Source: Psychrosphaera ytuae (lineage in GTDB: Bacteria > Pseudomonadota > Gammaproteobacteria > Enterobacterales > Alteromonadaceae). Taken from it: DNA of 64,000 nucleotides. The translations under genes and the position numbers were made by a program. Position 1 is the first letter of the stretch, and each line of letters starts with the position of its first letter. The stretch is from positions 1,550,001-1,614,000 of the forward strand of contig NZ_CP072110.1 in NCBI RefSeq assembly GCF_017638545.1, in the 5' to 3' direction. Below the pieces are notes generated by a model that was not told the DNA's origin, made no database searches, and saw only the letters and a program-made list of their open reading frames with translations. This document shows, piece after piece, positions 16,075 to 24,053 of the stretch.

Positions 16075-18324
16075 ATGTCTCAAACATTAGACAACGCGTT
16101 AAAAACCGAATCAACTCGTCTTTTTAAAGATAAAGCCGCTAAATACGGCGTCATGACGGGCGGTATTTTAGTACTTTGCGCATTGTTACTTATTTTCTTT
16201 TATCTATTGTACGTCGTTCAACCTGTGTTTAATTCTGCACATGTAGAAGCGCGTCCAGCGACAACAGCCGTTGATAAATCATATTTTGCAGTAGGCATAG
16301 AAGAGCAAACCGAAATATCTTTCGCCCTGACAAAATCGGGCCTAGTTGATTTTTTCAATGTTAAAGGTGAATCTGCAGGCACTCAACTTGATTCTATTCA
16401 AGCGAGTGTCCCGCAAAACGTGGTGGCAGTTGCTAATTCAGCTCCTCACCAAGGTCTCTTTGGTTACATGAGTGATGACGCAGAACTCACCATCGTAAAA
16501 CCAATGTTTAAAATCGACTTCAAAGACAATCAGCGTACCTTATCACCAAGAGTAAACTATCCATTTGGTGAAGAAGGTCTACCGTCGCTTTTTGAATCTC
16601 AAGACGAAACGATCACTCGATTTGCCTTTGCTGTCGAAGAAAGTGTGGTCAGTGTCCTTTATCAATTGAGCAATGGCTCGTTGCACTTCGCTAAACTTGA
16701 GGGCGAAGAAAACTTCATGACCGAAGAAATCGAGTGGGAAATTGAAAAGTCGGAACTTGATTTTGTTAAAGGTGAAATCAAAAATTTACTAATTTCACCA
16801 GATGGTAGTCGCACATTTGTCGTTACCAAGCACGAGCTCTATGTCATCAACACTCGTTATGGCAGTGAAGCCGAGTTGCTTTACAACAATAAAATAAGCC
16901 GTAAAGGGGTTGATTTAACTGCTTCAAACCTTTTAGCCGGTGCCAATTCACTAATGCTTGCATACAGTGATGGTGTTATTAATCAATGGTTTGAATCAAA
17001 CGGTGCCGATGGTCGTGACTTCGTTTTAGTTCGCAAGTTTGAGATGCAAACTAACAACGCTGATAAAGCGGTTACTGCTATCTATCCTGAGTTTTACCGT
17101 CGTACCTTTATCGCTGCAACACAGTCAGGTGAAGTAAACCTATTCCACACCACCTCAGAAGCTGAGTTATGGGAAGGTCAACTAAATACTGAAAATGTCA
17201 CTGACATTCGATTTTCACCACGTGCCAATACGTTTGTTGTATTGGGTCAAAACGCGATTCAAGTTAACAATATTGAAAACGAGCACCCAGAAGTAACTTG
17301 GTCTGGCTTGTGGCAAGAAGTTTGGTACGAAGGTTATCCTGAGCCAGATTACATTTGGCAGTCGTCTTCTGCGAGTGATGACTTTGAATCTAAATTTAGC
17401 TTAGTGCCAATCTCATTTGGTACGTTAAAAGCCGCTGCATATGCGATGTTGTTTGCGGTTCCTATTGGTCTTGCTGCTGCGGTGTACACAGCATACTTCA
17501 TGGCCCCGTCAGTTCGTAAAGTTGTTAAGCCGACCGTTGAAATCATGGAAGCCTTACCTACGGTTATCTTAGGTTTCTTAGCAGGTCTTTGGTTAGCACC
17601 TATTATAGAAGAGAAGTTACCTGCAGTTATTCTGATCTTAATACTGCTCCCGCTTGCGATATTTATTGCCGCTTTTGTTTGGCATAACATTCCAAAGAAC
17701 ATCAAAAACCGTGTACCTGCTGGTTGGGACTCAATTATCTTAATCCCGATCGTTGCAATCGTTGGTTATGTGTCGTTTGCGATGAGCCCTTGGGTTGAAG
17801 AAATATTATTCGACGGTAATACGCGTCTATACATTACCAATGAGCTAGGTATTACGTTTGACCAACGCAACTCTTTAATCGTCGGTATCGCGATGGGCTT
17901 TGCCGTTATCCCAACCATTTTCTCGATTGCTGAAGATGCGGTGTTTAGTGTTCCTAAAGCCTTGTCTAGTGGCTCACTTGCACTTGGTGCAACACAATGG
18001 CAAACCTTAACAAAGGTTGTATTGTTAACCGCTAGTCCAGGTATTTTTTCTGCAGTTATGATGGGCTTGGGCCGCGCCGTTGGTGAAACCATGATCGTAC
18101 TTATGGCAACCGGTAACACGCCAATTATGGACTGGAGTATTTTTGAAGGTATGCGTACCTTGAGTGCGAACATCGCAGTTGAAATGCCAGAATCAGAAGT
18201 AGGCAGCTCTCACTACCGAATTTTATTCTTGGCAGCATTCGTACTATTCATCTTTACCTTTGTATTTAACACGATTGCTGAGTTTGTTCGTCAGCGATTA
18301 CGTGAAAAATACAGCTCACTTTAA
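16075..18324 (+). CDS. pstC: Phosphate ABC transporter permease, large PstC
   Basis: PstC is one of the two membrane subunits of the Pst transporter. At 749 residues it is more than twice the length of E. coli PstC. After a first membrane helix (about 25-48) there is a large extracytoplasmic region to about residue 440 with repeated beta-propeller-like stretches (for example NLLISPDGSRTFVV and DIRFSPRANTFVVL), then the permease core with about six helices and the ABC-contact loop LALGATQWQTLTKVVL. Large PstC forms like this occur in marine gammaproteobacteria; the role of the insert is unknown to me. GGTAGG precedes the ATG, and a Pho-box promoter lies upstream. pstA follows after 32 nt. Confidence 0.94.
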   Translation: MSQTLDNALKTESTRLFKDKAAKYGVMTGGILVLCALLLIFFYLLYVVQPVFNSAHVEARPATTAVDKSYFAVGIEEQTEISFALTKSGLVDFFNVKGESAGTQLDSIQASVPQNVVAVANSAPHQGLFGYMSDDAELTIVKPMFKIDFKDNQRTLSPRVNYPFGEEGLPSLFESQDETITRFAFAVEESVVSVLYQLSNGSLHFAKLEGEENFMTEEIEWEIEKSELDFVKGEIKNLLISPDGSRTFVVTKHELYVINTRYGSEAELLYNNKISRKGVDLTASNLLAGANSLMLAYSDGVINQWFESNGADGRDFVLVRKFEMQTNNADKAVTAIYPEFYRRTFIAATQSGEVNLFHTTSEAELWEGQLNTENVTDIRFSPRANTFVVLGQNAIQVNNIENEHPEVTWSGLWQEVWYEGYPEPDYIWQSSSASDDFESKFSLVPISFGTLKAAAYAMLFAVPIGLAAAVYTAYFMAPSVRKVVKPTVEIMEALPTVILGFLAGLWLAPIIEEKLPAVILILILLPLAIFIAAFVWHNIPKNIKNRVPAGWDSIILIPIVAIVGYVSFAMSPWVEEILFDGNTRLYITNELGITFDQRNSLIVGIAMGFAVIPTIFSIAEDAVFSVPKALSSGSLALGATQWQTLTKVVLLTASPGIFSAVMMGLGRAVGETMIVLMATGNTPIMDWSIFEGMRTLSANIAVEMPESEVGSSHYRILFLAAFVLFIFTFVFNTIAEFVRQRLREKYSSL

Positions 18325-18356
18325 TGCGCACCTAAGAAAAGATTTGGAGAATAAAT

Positions 18357-20006
18357 ATGAAGTTGTGGTTTAAATCAGGTGCCCCTTGGGTGTGGATGAC
18401 AGCAGGTGCAGTTAGTATCAGTTTGTTATCAGTAATCGGCCTACTGTTACTTATTGCATCACGTGGTTTATCGTTCTTTTGGCCATCGGATATTCATCAG
18501 TTTGAATTAACCGATGCCAATGGCAAACAGCGTACTATCATTGGTGAGATCTATGACTCGGAACAAGTTCCGACTCAACGTCTCATCGAATCAGGCGTTA
18601 AATTTGATTCAGTTCAAGGCGAGTATGTTGAGCGCTACCTTGTAAAAACAGGTAACCGCGAATATGTCGACTTAGACTTCCAGTGGTTGCTAGGCCCAGA
18701 AATCAAAAAACAATCTACGCCATCTGGTATCGCAGTTTTTGAACGAAGCAAAAACGGTAACTTTTACGGCTTTGTCGAGTCTGTCACTATGGATGGCAAA
18801 GTTATCACAGAAAACACTCAAGACGCTTTGTTTGAAGCTATCGATCGCGCAGTAGAGTTAAATGATAAAGCCCTAGACTTACAAAACGATGAAATCGGTG
18901 CCATCAACTACGAACTCGAACAGTTGCGTTTAAAAGAACGTAAATATGAGCTTGACGGTGAGTTAACTGAAGAAAACCTAGCTGCTTTAAATGCACGTCG
19001 TGCTGAGCTAAGAGCTGAGTACAAGGTCTACGAGAAACAACTTTTTGCTTACCGCGATGAAGCGCGCCGTGATTCGGTAACGGTTAAAGACATGCGTGGT
19101 GAGTCAGTTGTTTTGCCTGTGTTTTACATTTTGGATGTGTCTTTCCCGAACGACATGGGTTTCTTTGCGAAAGTAGGTCAATACGTTAAACAAATTGGTA
19201 AATTTATTGCGGATGATCCTCGTGAAGCCAACACCGAAGGTGGTGTATTCCCAGCAATCTTTGGTACCGTATTCATGGTTTTATTGATGGCGGTGATCGT
19301 CACACCATTTGGTGTTATCGCAGCGATTTACCTACACGAATACGCAGGTAACAATGCAGTAACCAAAATTATTCGAATTTCGGTTATCAACCTAGCAGGT
19401 GTTCCATCAATTGTTTATGGTGTATTCGGTTTGGGTTTCTTTGTATACATGCTAGGCGGCTCAATTGACCAATTGTTTTACCCAGAAGCACTACCAGGTC
19501 CTACCTTTGGTACACCAGGTGTAATTTGGTCAGCGTTGACGCTTGCTATTTTGACCTTGCCTGTTGTTATCGTATCGACTGAGGAAGGTTTAGCACGTAT
19601 TCCTGGTTCGTTGCGTCAAGGTTCACTTGCATTGGGTGCAACTAAAGCGGAAACGATTTGGCGAATTATTATTCCTATGGCGTCACCAGCTATCATGACA
19701 GGATTAATCCTAGCCGTAGCTCGAGCTGCAGGTGAAGTAGCACCACTGATGTTGGTTGGTGTAGTTAAAATGGCACCGACGTTACCAATTGACGGAAACT
19801 TCCCGTACATCCACTTAGATCGCAAATTTATGCACTTAGGTTTCCATATCTATGACGTTGGTTTCCAAAGTCCAAATGTTGAAGCTGCACGTCCACTTGT
19901 TTATGCGACGTCGCTATTACTCGTCACCGTTATTGTGACATTGAACATTACCGCAATTGGTATTCGTAACCACTTGCGTGAGAAGTATAAGTCTCTAGAG
20001 CATTAA
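18357..20006 (+). CDS. pstA: Phosphate ABC transporter permease, large PstA
   Basis: PstA is the second membrane subunit of Pst. The 549-residue protein has a first helix (about 13-36), a long extracytoplasmic insert to about residue 295, then the permease core with the EAA-type loop LALGATKAETIWRIIIPMA. The insert includes a Glu/Lys/Arg/Leu-rich stretch (about 165-240, for example ELEQLRLKERKYEL and RRAELRAEYKVYEK) that should form a coiled coil. E. coli PstA (about 300 residues) has no such part. The insert may pack against the large PstC region (inference). GGAG lies upstream of the ATG. pstB follows after a 79-nt gap that contains a hairpin. Confidence 0.94.
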   Translation: MKLWFKSGAPWVWMTAGAVSISLLSVIGLLLLIASRGLSFFWPSDIHQFELTDANGKQRTIIGEIYDSEQVPTQRLIESGVKFDSVQGEYVERYLVKTGNREYVDLDFQWLLGPEIKKQSTPSGIAVFERSKNGNFYGFVESVTMDGKVITENTQDALFEAIDRAVELNDKALDLQNDEIGAINYELEQLRLKERKYELDGELTEENLAALNARRAELRAEYKVYEKQLFAYRDEARRDSVTVKDMRGESVVLPVFYILDVSFPNDMGFFAKVGQYVKQIGKFIADDPREANTEGGVFPAIFGTVFMVLLMAVIVTPFGVIAAIYLHEYAGNNAVTKIIRISVINLAGVPSIVYGVFGLGFFVYMLGGSIDQLFYPEALPGPTFGTPGVIWSALTLAILTLPVVIVSTEEGLARIPGSLRQGSLALGATKAETIWRIIIPMASPAIMTGLILAVARAAGEVAPLMLVGVVKMAPTLPIDGNFPYIHLDRKFMHLGFHIYDVGFQSPNVEAARPLVYATSLLLVTVIVTLNITAIGIRNHLREKYKSLEH

Positions 20007-20032
20007 TCTAGAGCATCAACCAGAATATGAAT

Positions 20033-20050
20033 GGCCAGCCAAGGCTGGCC
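20033..20050. repeat. Hairpin in the pstA-pstB gap
   Basis: GGCCAGCC (20033-20040) and GGCTGGCC (20043-20050) form a perfect 8-bp stem with a 2-nt centre. No T run follows, so it looks more like an mRNA-stability or processing hairpin than a terminator. Confidence 0.6.
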
Positions 20051-20085
20051 CAACAAAAGAATTAATTGAAGTTAAGAGGTTCCAG

Positions 20086-20910
20086 ATGATTTCTGTCGCA
20101 CCGGATATGAGTAACAAAACGTCATCAAGCGTTGATTTAGACAACCTAAGTCCTGAGCAAATTGCTCTTGAAATTAAAGACCTAAACTTGTTTTACGGTC
20201 AAAAGCAAGCGCTTGAAAATATCAACATGGTGATCCCAAAGGGTCAAGTTACAGCCTTCATCGGTCCATCAGGATGTGGTAAATCAACCCTTCTACGTTG
20301 TATCAACCGTATGAATGACTTAGTTGATACCTGTAAAATCGAAGGTGAGATTTTGCTTCACAACCAAAACATCTACGACAAGTCGGTAGATGTAGCCTCA
20401 CTTCGTCGCAAAGTCGGTATGGTATTCCAACGCCCTAACCCGTTCCCAAAAAGCATTTACGAAAATGTTGTTTACGGTTTGCGTCTTCAAGGTGTAAACG
20501 ACCGTCGCATTTTAGACGAAGTAGTACAACGCTCGCTAACAAATGCGGCATTGTGGAACGAAGTGAAAGATCGTCTTCACGAGAGTGCACTGGGCCTTTC
20601 AGGTGGTCAGCAACAGCGTTTGGTTATTGCTCGAGCGATTGCTATCGAACCAGAAGTATTGCTGTTAGATGAACCAACCTCAGCACTTGACCCAATCTCA
20701 ACCTTGACGATTGAAGAATTAATTACTGAACTCAAAGATAAGTATACAGTTGTTATTGTTACGCATAACATGCAACAAGCAGCACGTGTATCAGACCAAA
20801 CTGCCTTTATGTACATGGGTCAGTTAATTGAACACGCAGACACTAATGCATTGTTTACTACGCCTAAAATGAAGAAGACGGAAGACTACATCACTGGCCG
20901 TTATGGTTAA
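20086..20910 (+). CDS. pstB: Phosphate ABC transporter ATP-binding protein
   Basis: PstB powers phosphate import through PstC-PstA. The 274-residue protein has Walker A GPSGCGKST, Q-loop FQRPNPFPKS (the PstB-specific form), signature LSGGQQQR, Walker B VLLLDEPTSALD and the switch His in VTHNMQQA. Its N terminus is about 25 residues longer than the core. The Shine-Dalgarno AAGAGG precedes the ATG. It is the third gene of pstC-pstA-pstB-phoU. Confidence 0.97.
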   Translation: MISVAPDMSNKTSSSVDLDNLSPEQIALEIKDLNLFYGQKQALENINMVIPKGQVTAFIGPSGCGKSTLLRCINRMNDLVDTCKIEGEILLHNQNIYDKSVDVASLRRKVGMVFQRPNPFPKSIYENVVYGLRLQGVNDRRILDEVVQRSLTNAALWNEVKDRLHESALGLSGGQQQRLVIARAIAIEPEVLLLDEPTSALDPISTLTIEELITELKDKYTVVIVTHNMQQAARVSDQTAFMYMGQLIEHADTNALFTTPKMKKTEDYITGRYG

Positions 20911-20965
20911 TCGATAATTCGCTCATTTTTTTCAAATTAGCAGTACGTTTTTAGAGAGGCACACT

Positions 20966-21670
20966 ATGGAAATCAATTTAAACAAACACATCTCTGGCCA
21001 GTTTAATGTTGAATTAGAACAGATCAGAAACGACGTTTTAAAAATGGGTGGCTTGGTTGAACAACAACTCACCAACGCACTCAACGCAGTCAACAATTTC
21101 GACCATGACTTGGCAAAACAAGTGTTAGAAAACGACATTCACGTCAACAAAATGGAAGTTAAAATTGATGAAGCGTGTACGCGTATCATCGCCAAGCGCC
21201 AACCAGCTGCCTCTGACTTACGTTTGGTTCTAGCCATCATCAAAACCATCACTGATCTTGAGCGTATTGGTGACGAAGCGGAGCGTATTGCACGTGTCGC
21301 GCTTGAGTCTTTTAACAAAGCACAGCAAGAATTTTTGGTATCAATGGATAATATGGGCCGCAAAGCGACCACCATGTTACATGATGTTTTGGATGCATTT
21401 GCGCGTATGGATGTCGACGCCGCGTTTGAAGTTCACCAATCAGACAAAGCATTAGACAAAGAATATGAAGGCATTACCCGTCAATTAATGACCTACATGA
21501 TGGAAGATCCGCGTTCGATTCCTAAAGTAATGGACGTTTTATGGTCAGTCCGTTCGTTAGAACGCATCGGTGATCGTTGCCAAAATATTTCAGAATACAT
21601 TATTTATTTCGTCAAAGGTAAAGACGTCCGTCACACCTCTGAAGATGATATAAAAGAAAACGTTTTGTAA
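20966..21670 (+). CDS. phoU: Phosphate signalling protein PhoU
   Basis: PhoU links the Pst transporter to the PhoR kinase and keeps the Pho regulon off when phosphate is plentiful. The 234-residue all-helical protein shows the two PhoU repeats, with the metal-binding-type motifs VLAIIKTITDLERIGDEAERIA and SVRSLERIGDRCQNISEY. It closes the pst operon. phoB and phoR are not in this window. Confidence 0.96.
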   Translation: MEINLNKHISGQFNVELEQIRNDVLKMGGLVEQQLTNALNAVNNFDHDLAKQVLENDIHVNKMEVKIDEACTRIIAKRQPAASDLRLVLAIIKTITDLERIGDEAERIARVALESFNKAQQEFLVSMDNMGRKATTMLHDVLDAFARMDVDAAFEVHQSDKALDKEYEGITRQLMTYMMEDPRSIPKVMDVLWSVRSLERIGDRCQNISEYIIYFVKGKDVRHTSEDDIKENVL

Positions 21671-21682
21671 ACATTTGATTTT

Positions 21683-21753
21683 AAGAGGATAAAAATACTC
21701 CTCTTGGTTTTTCCTCAAAAGCACCTGCCGCACTCTCGCTAAGGTGCTTTTTA
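21683..21753 (+). terminator. Two hairpins after phoU
   Basis: AAGAGGA (21683-21689) pairs with TCCTCTT (21699-21705) and is followed by GGTTTTT. Then AAAAGCACC (21717-21725) pairs with GGTGCTTTT (21743-21751) around a 17-nt loop, with T after it. Together they should end the pst transcript. Confidence 0.7.
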
Positions 21754-21766
21754 ATTGCCTTTCTTC

Positions 21767-21817
21767 CTGTAACAAATCTGTAACATAAGTGTCATATAAT
21801 TGTTAACAAGTTGTCAT
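21767..21817 (+). promoter_or_regulatory. Five-repeat Pho box array and promoter of the DUF47-pit pair
   Basis: Five 7-mers in 11-bp register: CTGTAAC (21767), CTGTAAC (21778), GTGTCAT (21789), TTGTTAA (21800) and TTGTCAT (21811). The first two form an 18-bp Pho box ending at 21784. Ten nt later is a perfect TATAAT (21795-21800). The later repeats overlap the -10 and the expected start site, so PhoB could activate or repress depending on which sites are filled (inference). Confidence 0.75.
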
Positions 21818-21916
21818 TTTGTCTATGAAACTTGTAGCGAAGCAAGTAAAATGCAACTTTAATTAAACCTGCATATATGTGCTGGTTTTTTTTTGTCACT
21901 AAATTAAGGGTTCACT

Positions 21917-22594
21917 ATGGCCATTAACTCAATTTTAGATGTTTTTGCTAAGTCACCACTAAAAGCATTAGAAAGACACATAGATACTGCTTATTCAGCT
22001 GCAAAGCTTCTTACACCATTTTTTGAGGCTGTATACGCAGAAGATTGGACCAAAGCTAAAGAAGTTCGCGGTCAAATTTCAAAGCTGGAAAAAGAAGCAG
22101 ACGAAATTAAACGTGAAGTTCGTATGAATCTACCTCGTGGCTTATTTTTGCCAGTTGAGCGTACAGATTTGTTAGAGTTAATCACTCAACAAGATAAAAT
22201 TGCAAACAAAGCAAAAGATATCTCTGGCCAAGTTCTTGGTCGAGAATTAGTTATTCCTTCTCAAATTCAAACAAGCTTTACAGCCTTCGTAGCTCGTAGC
22301 ATTGACGCAATTGAGCAAGCAGCAAAAGCAATCAATGAATTTGACGAACTACTAGAAACGGGTTTTCGCGGCCGCGAAGTCGAACTAGTAGAACGCATGA
22401 TCACTGAATTGGATTCTATCGAAGACGATACAGACAGCATGCAGATCTCTATCCGCCAGGAACTAAGAAAAATCGAAGACGAGTTAAATCCTATCGATGT
22501 CATGGTGACATACAGAATGATTGAATGGATTGGGGACTTAGCCGACTTAGCAGAGCGCGTTGGTTCACGTTTAGAACTGATGTTAGCGCGATAA
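21917..22594 (+). CDS. DUF47 PhoU-like protein associated with Pit
   Basis: This 225-residue helical protein belongs to the DUF47 (TIGR00153) family, distant relatives of PhoU that are nearly always encoded beside a Pit phosphate permease. Visible family features are the start AINSILDVFAKSPL, PRGLFLPVERTDLLELI, and the C-terminal MIEWIGDLADLAERVGSRLELMLAR. It probably acts in the cytoplasm as a regulator or accessory of the Pit transporter (inference by family). AAGGG precedes the ATG, and pit starts 42 nt after the stop. Confidence 0.92.
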   Translation: MAINSILDVFAKSPLKALERHIDTAYSAAKLLTPFFEAVYAEDWTKAKEVRGQISKLEKEADEIKREVRMNLPRGLFLPVERTDLLELITQQDKIANKAKDISGQVLGRELVIPSQIQTSFTAFVARSIDAIEQAAKAINEFDELLETGFRGREVELVERMITELDSIEDDTDSMQISIRQELRKIEDELNPIDVMVTYRMIEWIGDLADLAERVGSRLELMLAR

Positions 22595-22636
22595 GCTCAC
22601 TCTCAATTTTATATTAAAAATAATTAGGTAATTCTA

Positions 22637-23920
22637 ATGGATATTATATCTACGTATGGCGTCATGTTGATTGCCACAGCTGCCATTGTCGGCTTTTTTA
22701 TGGCATGGGGTATTGGTGCAAACGACGTTGCAAACGCAATGGGCACCTCAGTTGGATCTAAAGCTTTAACAATCAAACAAGCTATCATCATAGCAATGGT
22801 ATTCGAGTTTGCGGGTGCTTACTTAGCCGGTGGTGAAGTAACATCAACAATTCGTAAGGGTATTATTGATTCAGCTCCATTCATTCCTAACCCAGAATAT
22901 TTGGTTTTAGGTATGATTTCTGCCCTATTCGCGGCTGCTATTTGGTTAGCTGTTGCTTCTTACTTGGGTTGGCCGGTAAGTACGACTCACTCAATCGTTG
23001 GTGCTATTGTTGGTTTCGCAGCGTTTGGTGTTGGTATGGACGCAGTAAACTGGGGTAAAGTTGGCGGTATCGTCGGAAGTTGGATTATCACACCGATGTT
23101 GTCAGGTCTGATTGCATATCTAATATTCATCTCAGCTCAAAAGCTAATTTTTGATACTGAAGAGCCACTTAAAAACGCGAAAAAATATGTTCCTTTCTAC
23201 ATGTTCCTAGCTGGCTTTGTAATGGCGCTAGTTACAATCAAGAAAGGTCTTAAGCACGTTGTTAAATCTGGTGACTTAAACATTTCAGGCACTGAAGCAT
23301 ACGTATACGCTATCCTTGCCGGTATCGCTGTAGCAATGATTGGTAAGTACTTCATTAGTCGTATTAAAATTGACCCTACTGCTGATAAAGAAATGCACTT
23401 CAACAACGTTGAAAAAATCTTTGCGGTATTAATGGTTGTTACTGCGTGTTGTATGGCATTTGCTCACGGTTCAAACGACGTTGCAAACGCGATTGGTCCA
23501 TTGGCTGCGGTTGTAAGTATCGTATCTAACGACGGTCAAATCTTACCGAAAGCGTCTCTAGCTTGGTGGATTTTACCACTAGGTGCATTTGGTATCGTTG
23601 CAGGTCTTGCACTATTTGGTCACCGTGTAATCCGTACTATCGGTAACGGTATCACTCACTTAACGCCTAGCCGTGGTTTTGCTGCTGAATTAGCTGCAGC
23701 ATCTACAGTAATCATCGCGTCTGGTACTGGTCTTCCTATCTCTACAACACAAACTCTTGTTGGTGCTGTATTAGGTGTAGGTATGGCACGTGGTATCGCG
23801 GCACTTAACTTAGGTGTTGTACGTAACATCGTAGTATCTTGGGTAATCACATTACCTATCGGTGCAGCTCTATCAATTATCTGTTTCTTAGGTCTTAAAG
23901 CAGCGTTTGGCGTTGCCTAA
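22637..23920 (+). CDS. pit: Low-affinity inorganic phosphate transporter
   Basis: Pit is a proton-coupled inner-membrane phosphate (metal-phosphate) symporter. The 427-residue protein has about ten to twelve membrane helices and the duplicated family motif: GANDVANAMGTSVGSKAL near the N terminus and GSNDVANAIGPLAAV in the second half, plus WPVSTTHSIVGAI and LPISTTQTLVGAV. It is cotranscribed with the DUF47 gene behind a Pho box array. This is notable because Pit is usually thought to serve phosphate-rich conditions. Confidence 0.95.
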   Translation: MDIISTYGVMLIATAAIVGFFMAWGIGANDVANAMGTSVGSKALTIKQAIIIAMVFEFAGAYLAGGEVTSTIRKGIIDSAPFIPNPEYLVLGMISALFAAAIWLAVASYLGWPVSTTHSIVGAIVGFAAFGVGMDAVNWGKVGGIVGSWIITPMLSGLIAYLIFISAQKLIFDTEEPLKNAKKYVPFYMFLAGFVMALVTIKKGLKHVVKSGDLNISGTEAYVYAILAGIAVAMIGKYFISRIKIDPTADKEMHFNNVEKIFAVLMVVTACCMAFAHGSNDVANAIGPLAAVVSIVSNDGQILPKASLAWWILPLGAFGIVAGLALFGHRVIRTIGNGITHLTPSRGFAAELAAASTVIIASGTGLPISTTQTLVGAVLGVGMARGIAALNLGVVRNIVVSWVITLPIGAALSIICFLGLKAAFGVA

Positions 23921-23941
23921 TCTAAAATACGATTCTTGATG

Positions 23942-23971
23942 AAAAAGCCCGAGCAATGCTCGGGCTTTTTT
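23942..23971 (+). terminator. Terminator after pit
   Basis: GCCCGAGC (23947-23954) pairs with GCTCGGGC (23958-23965) around AAT, preceded by five A and followed by six T. Confidence 0.9.
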
Positions 23972-24053
23972 GTGTTTACACTTAATGAGTGTTCAGCAGT
24001 GTTTCTGTTACACTAACCCACTAAAAATTATAAAAATACAACAAGGAACTAAG

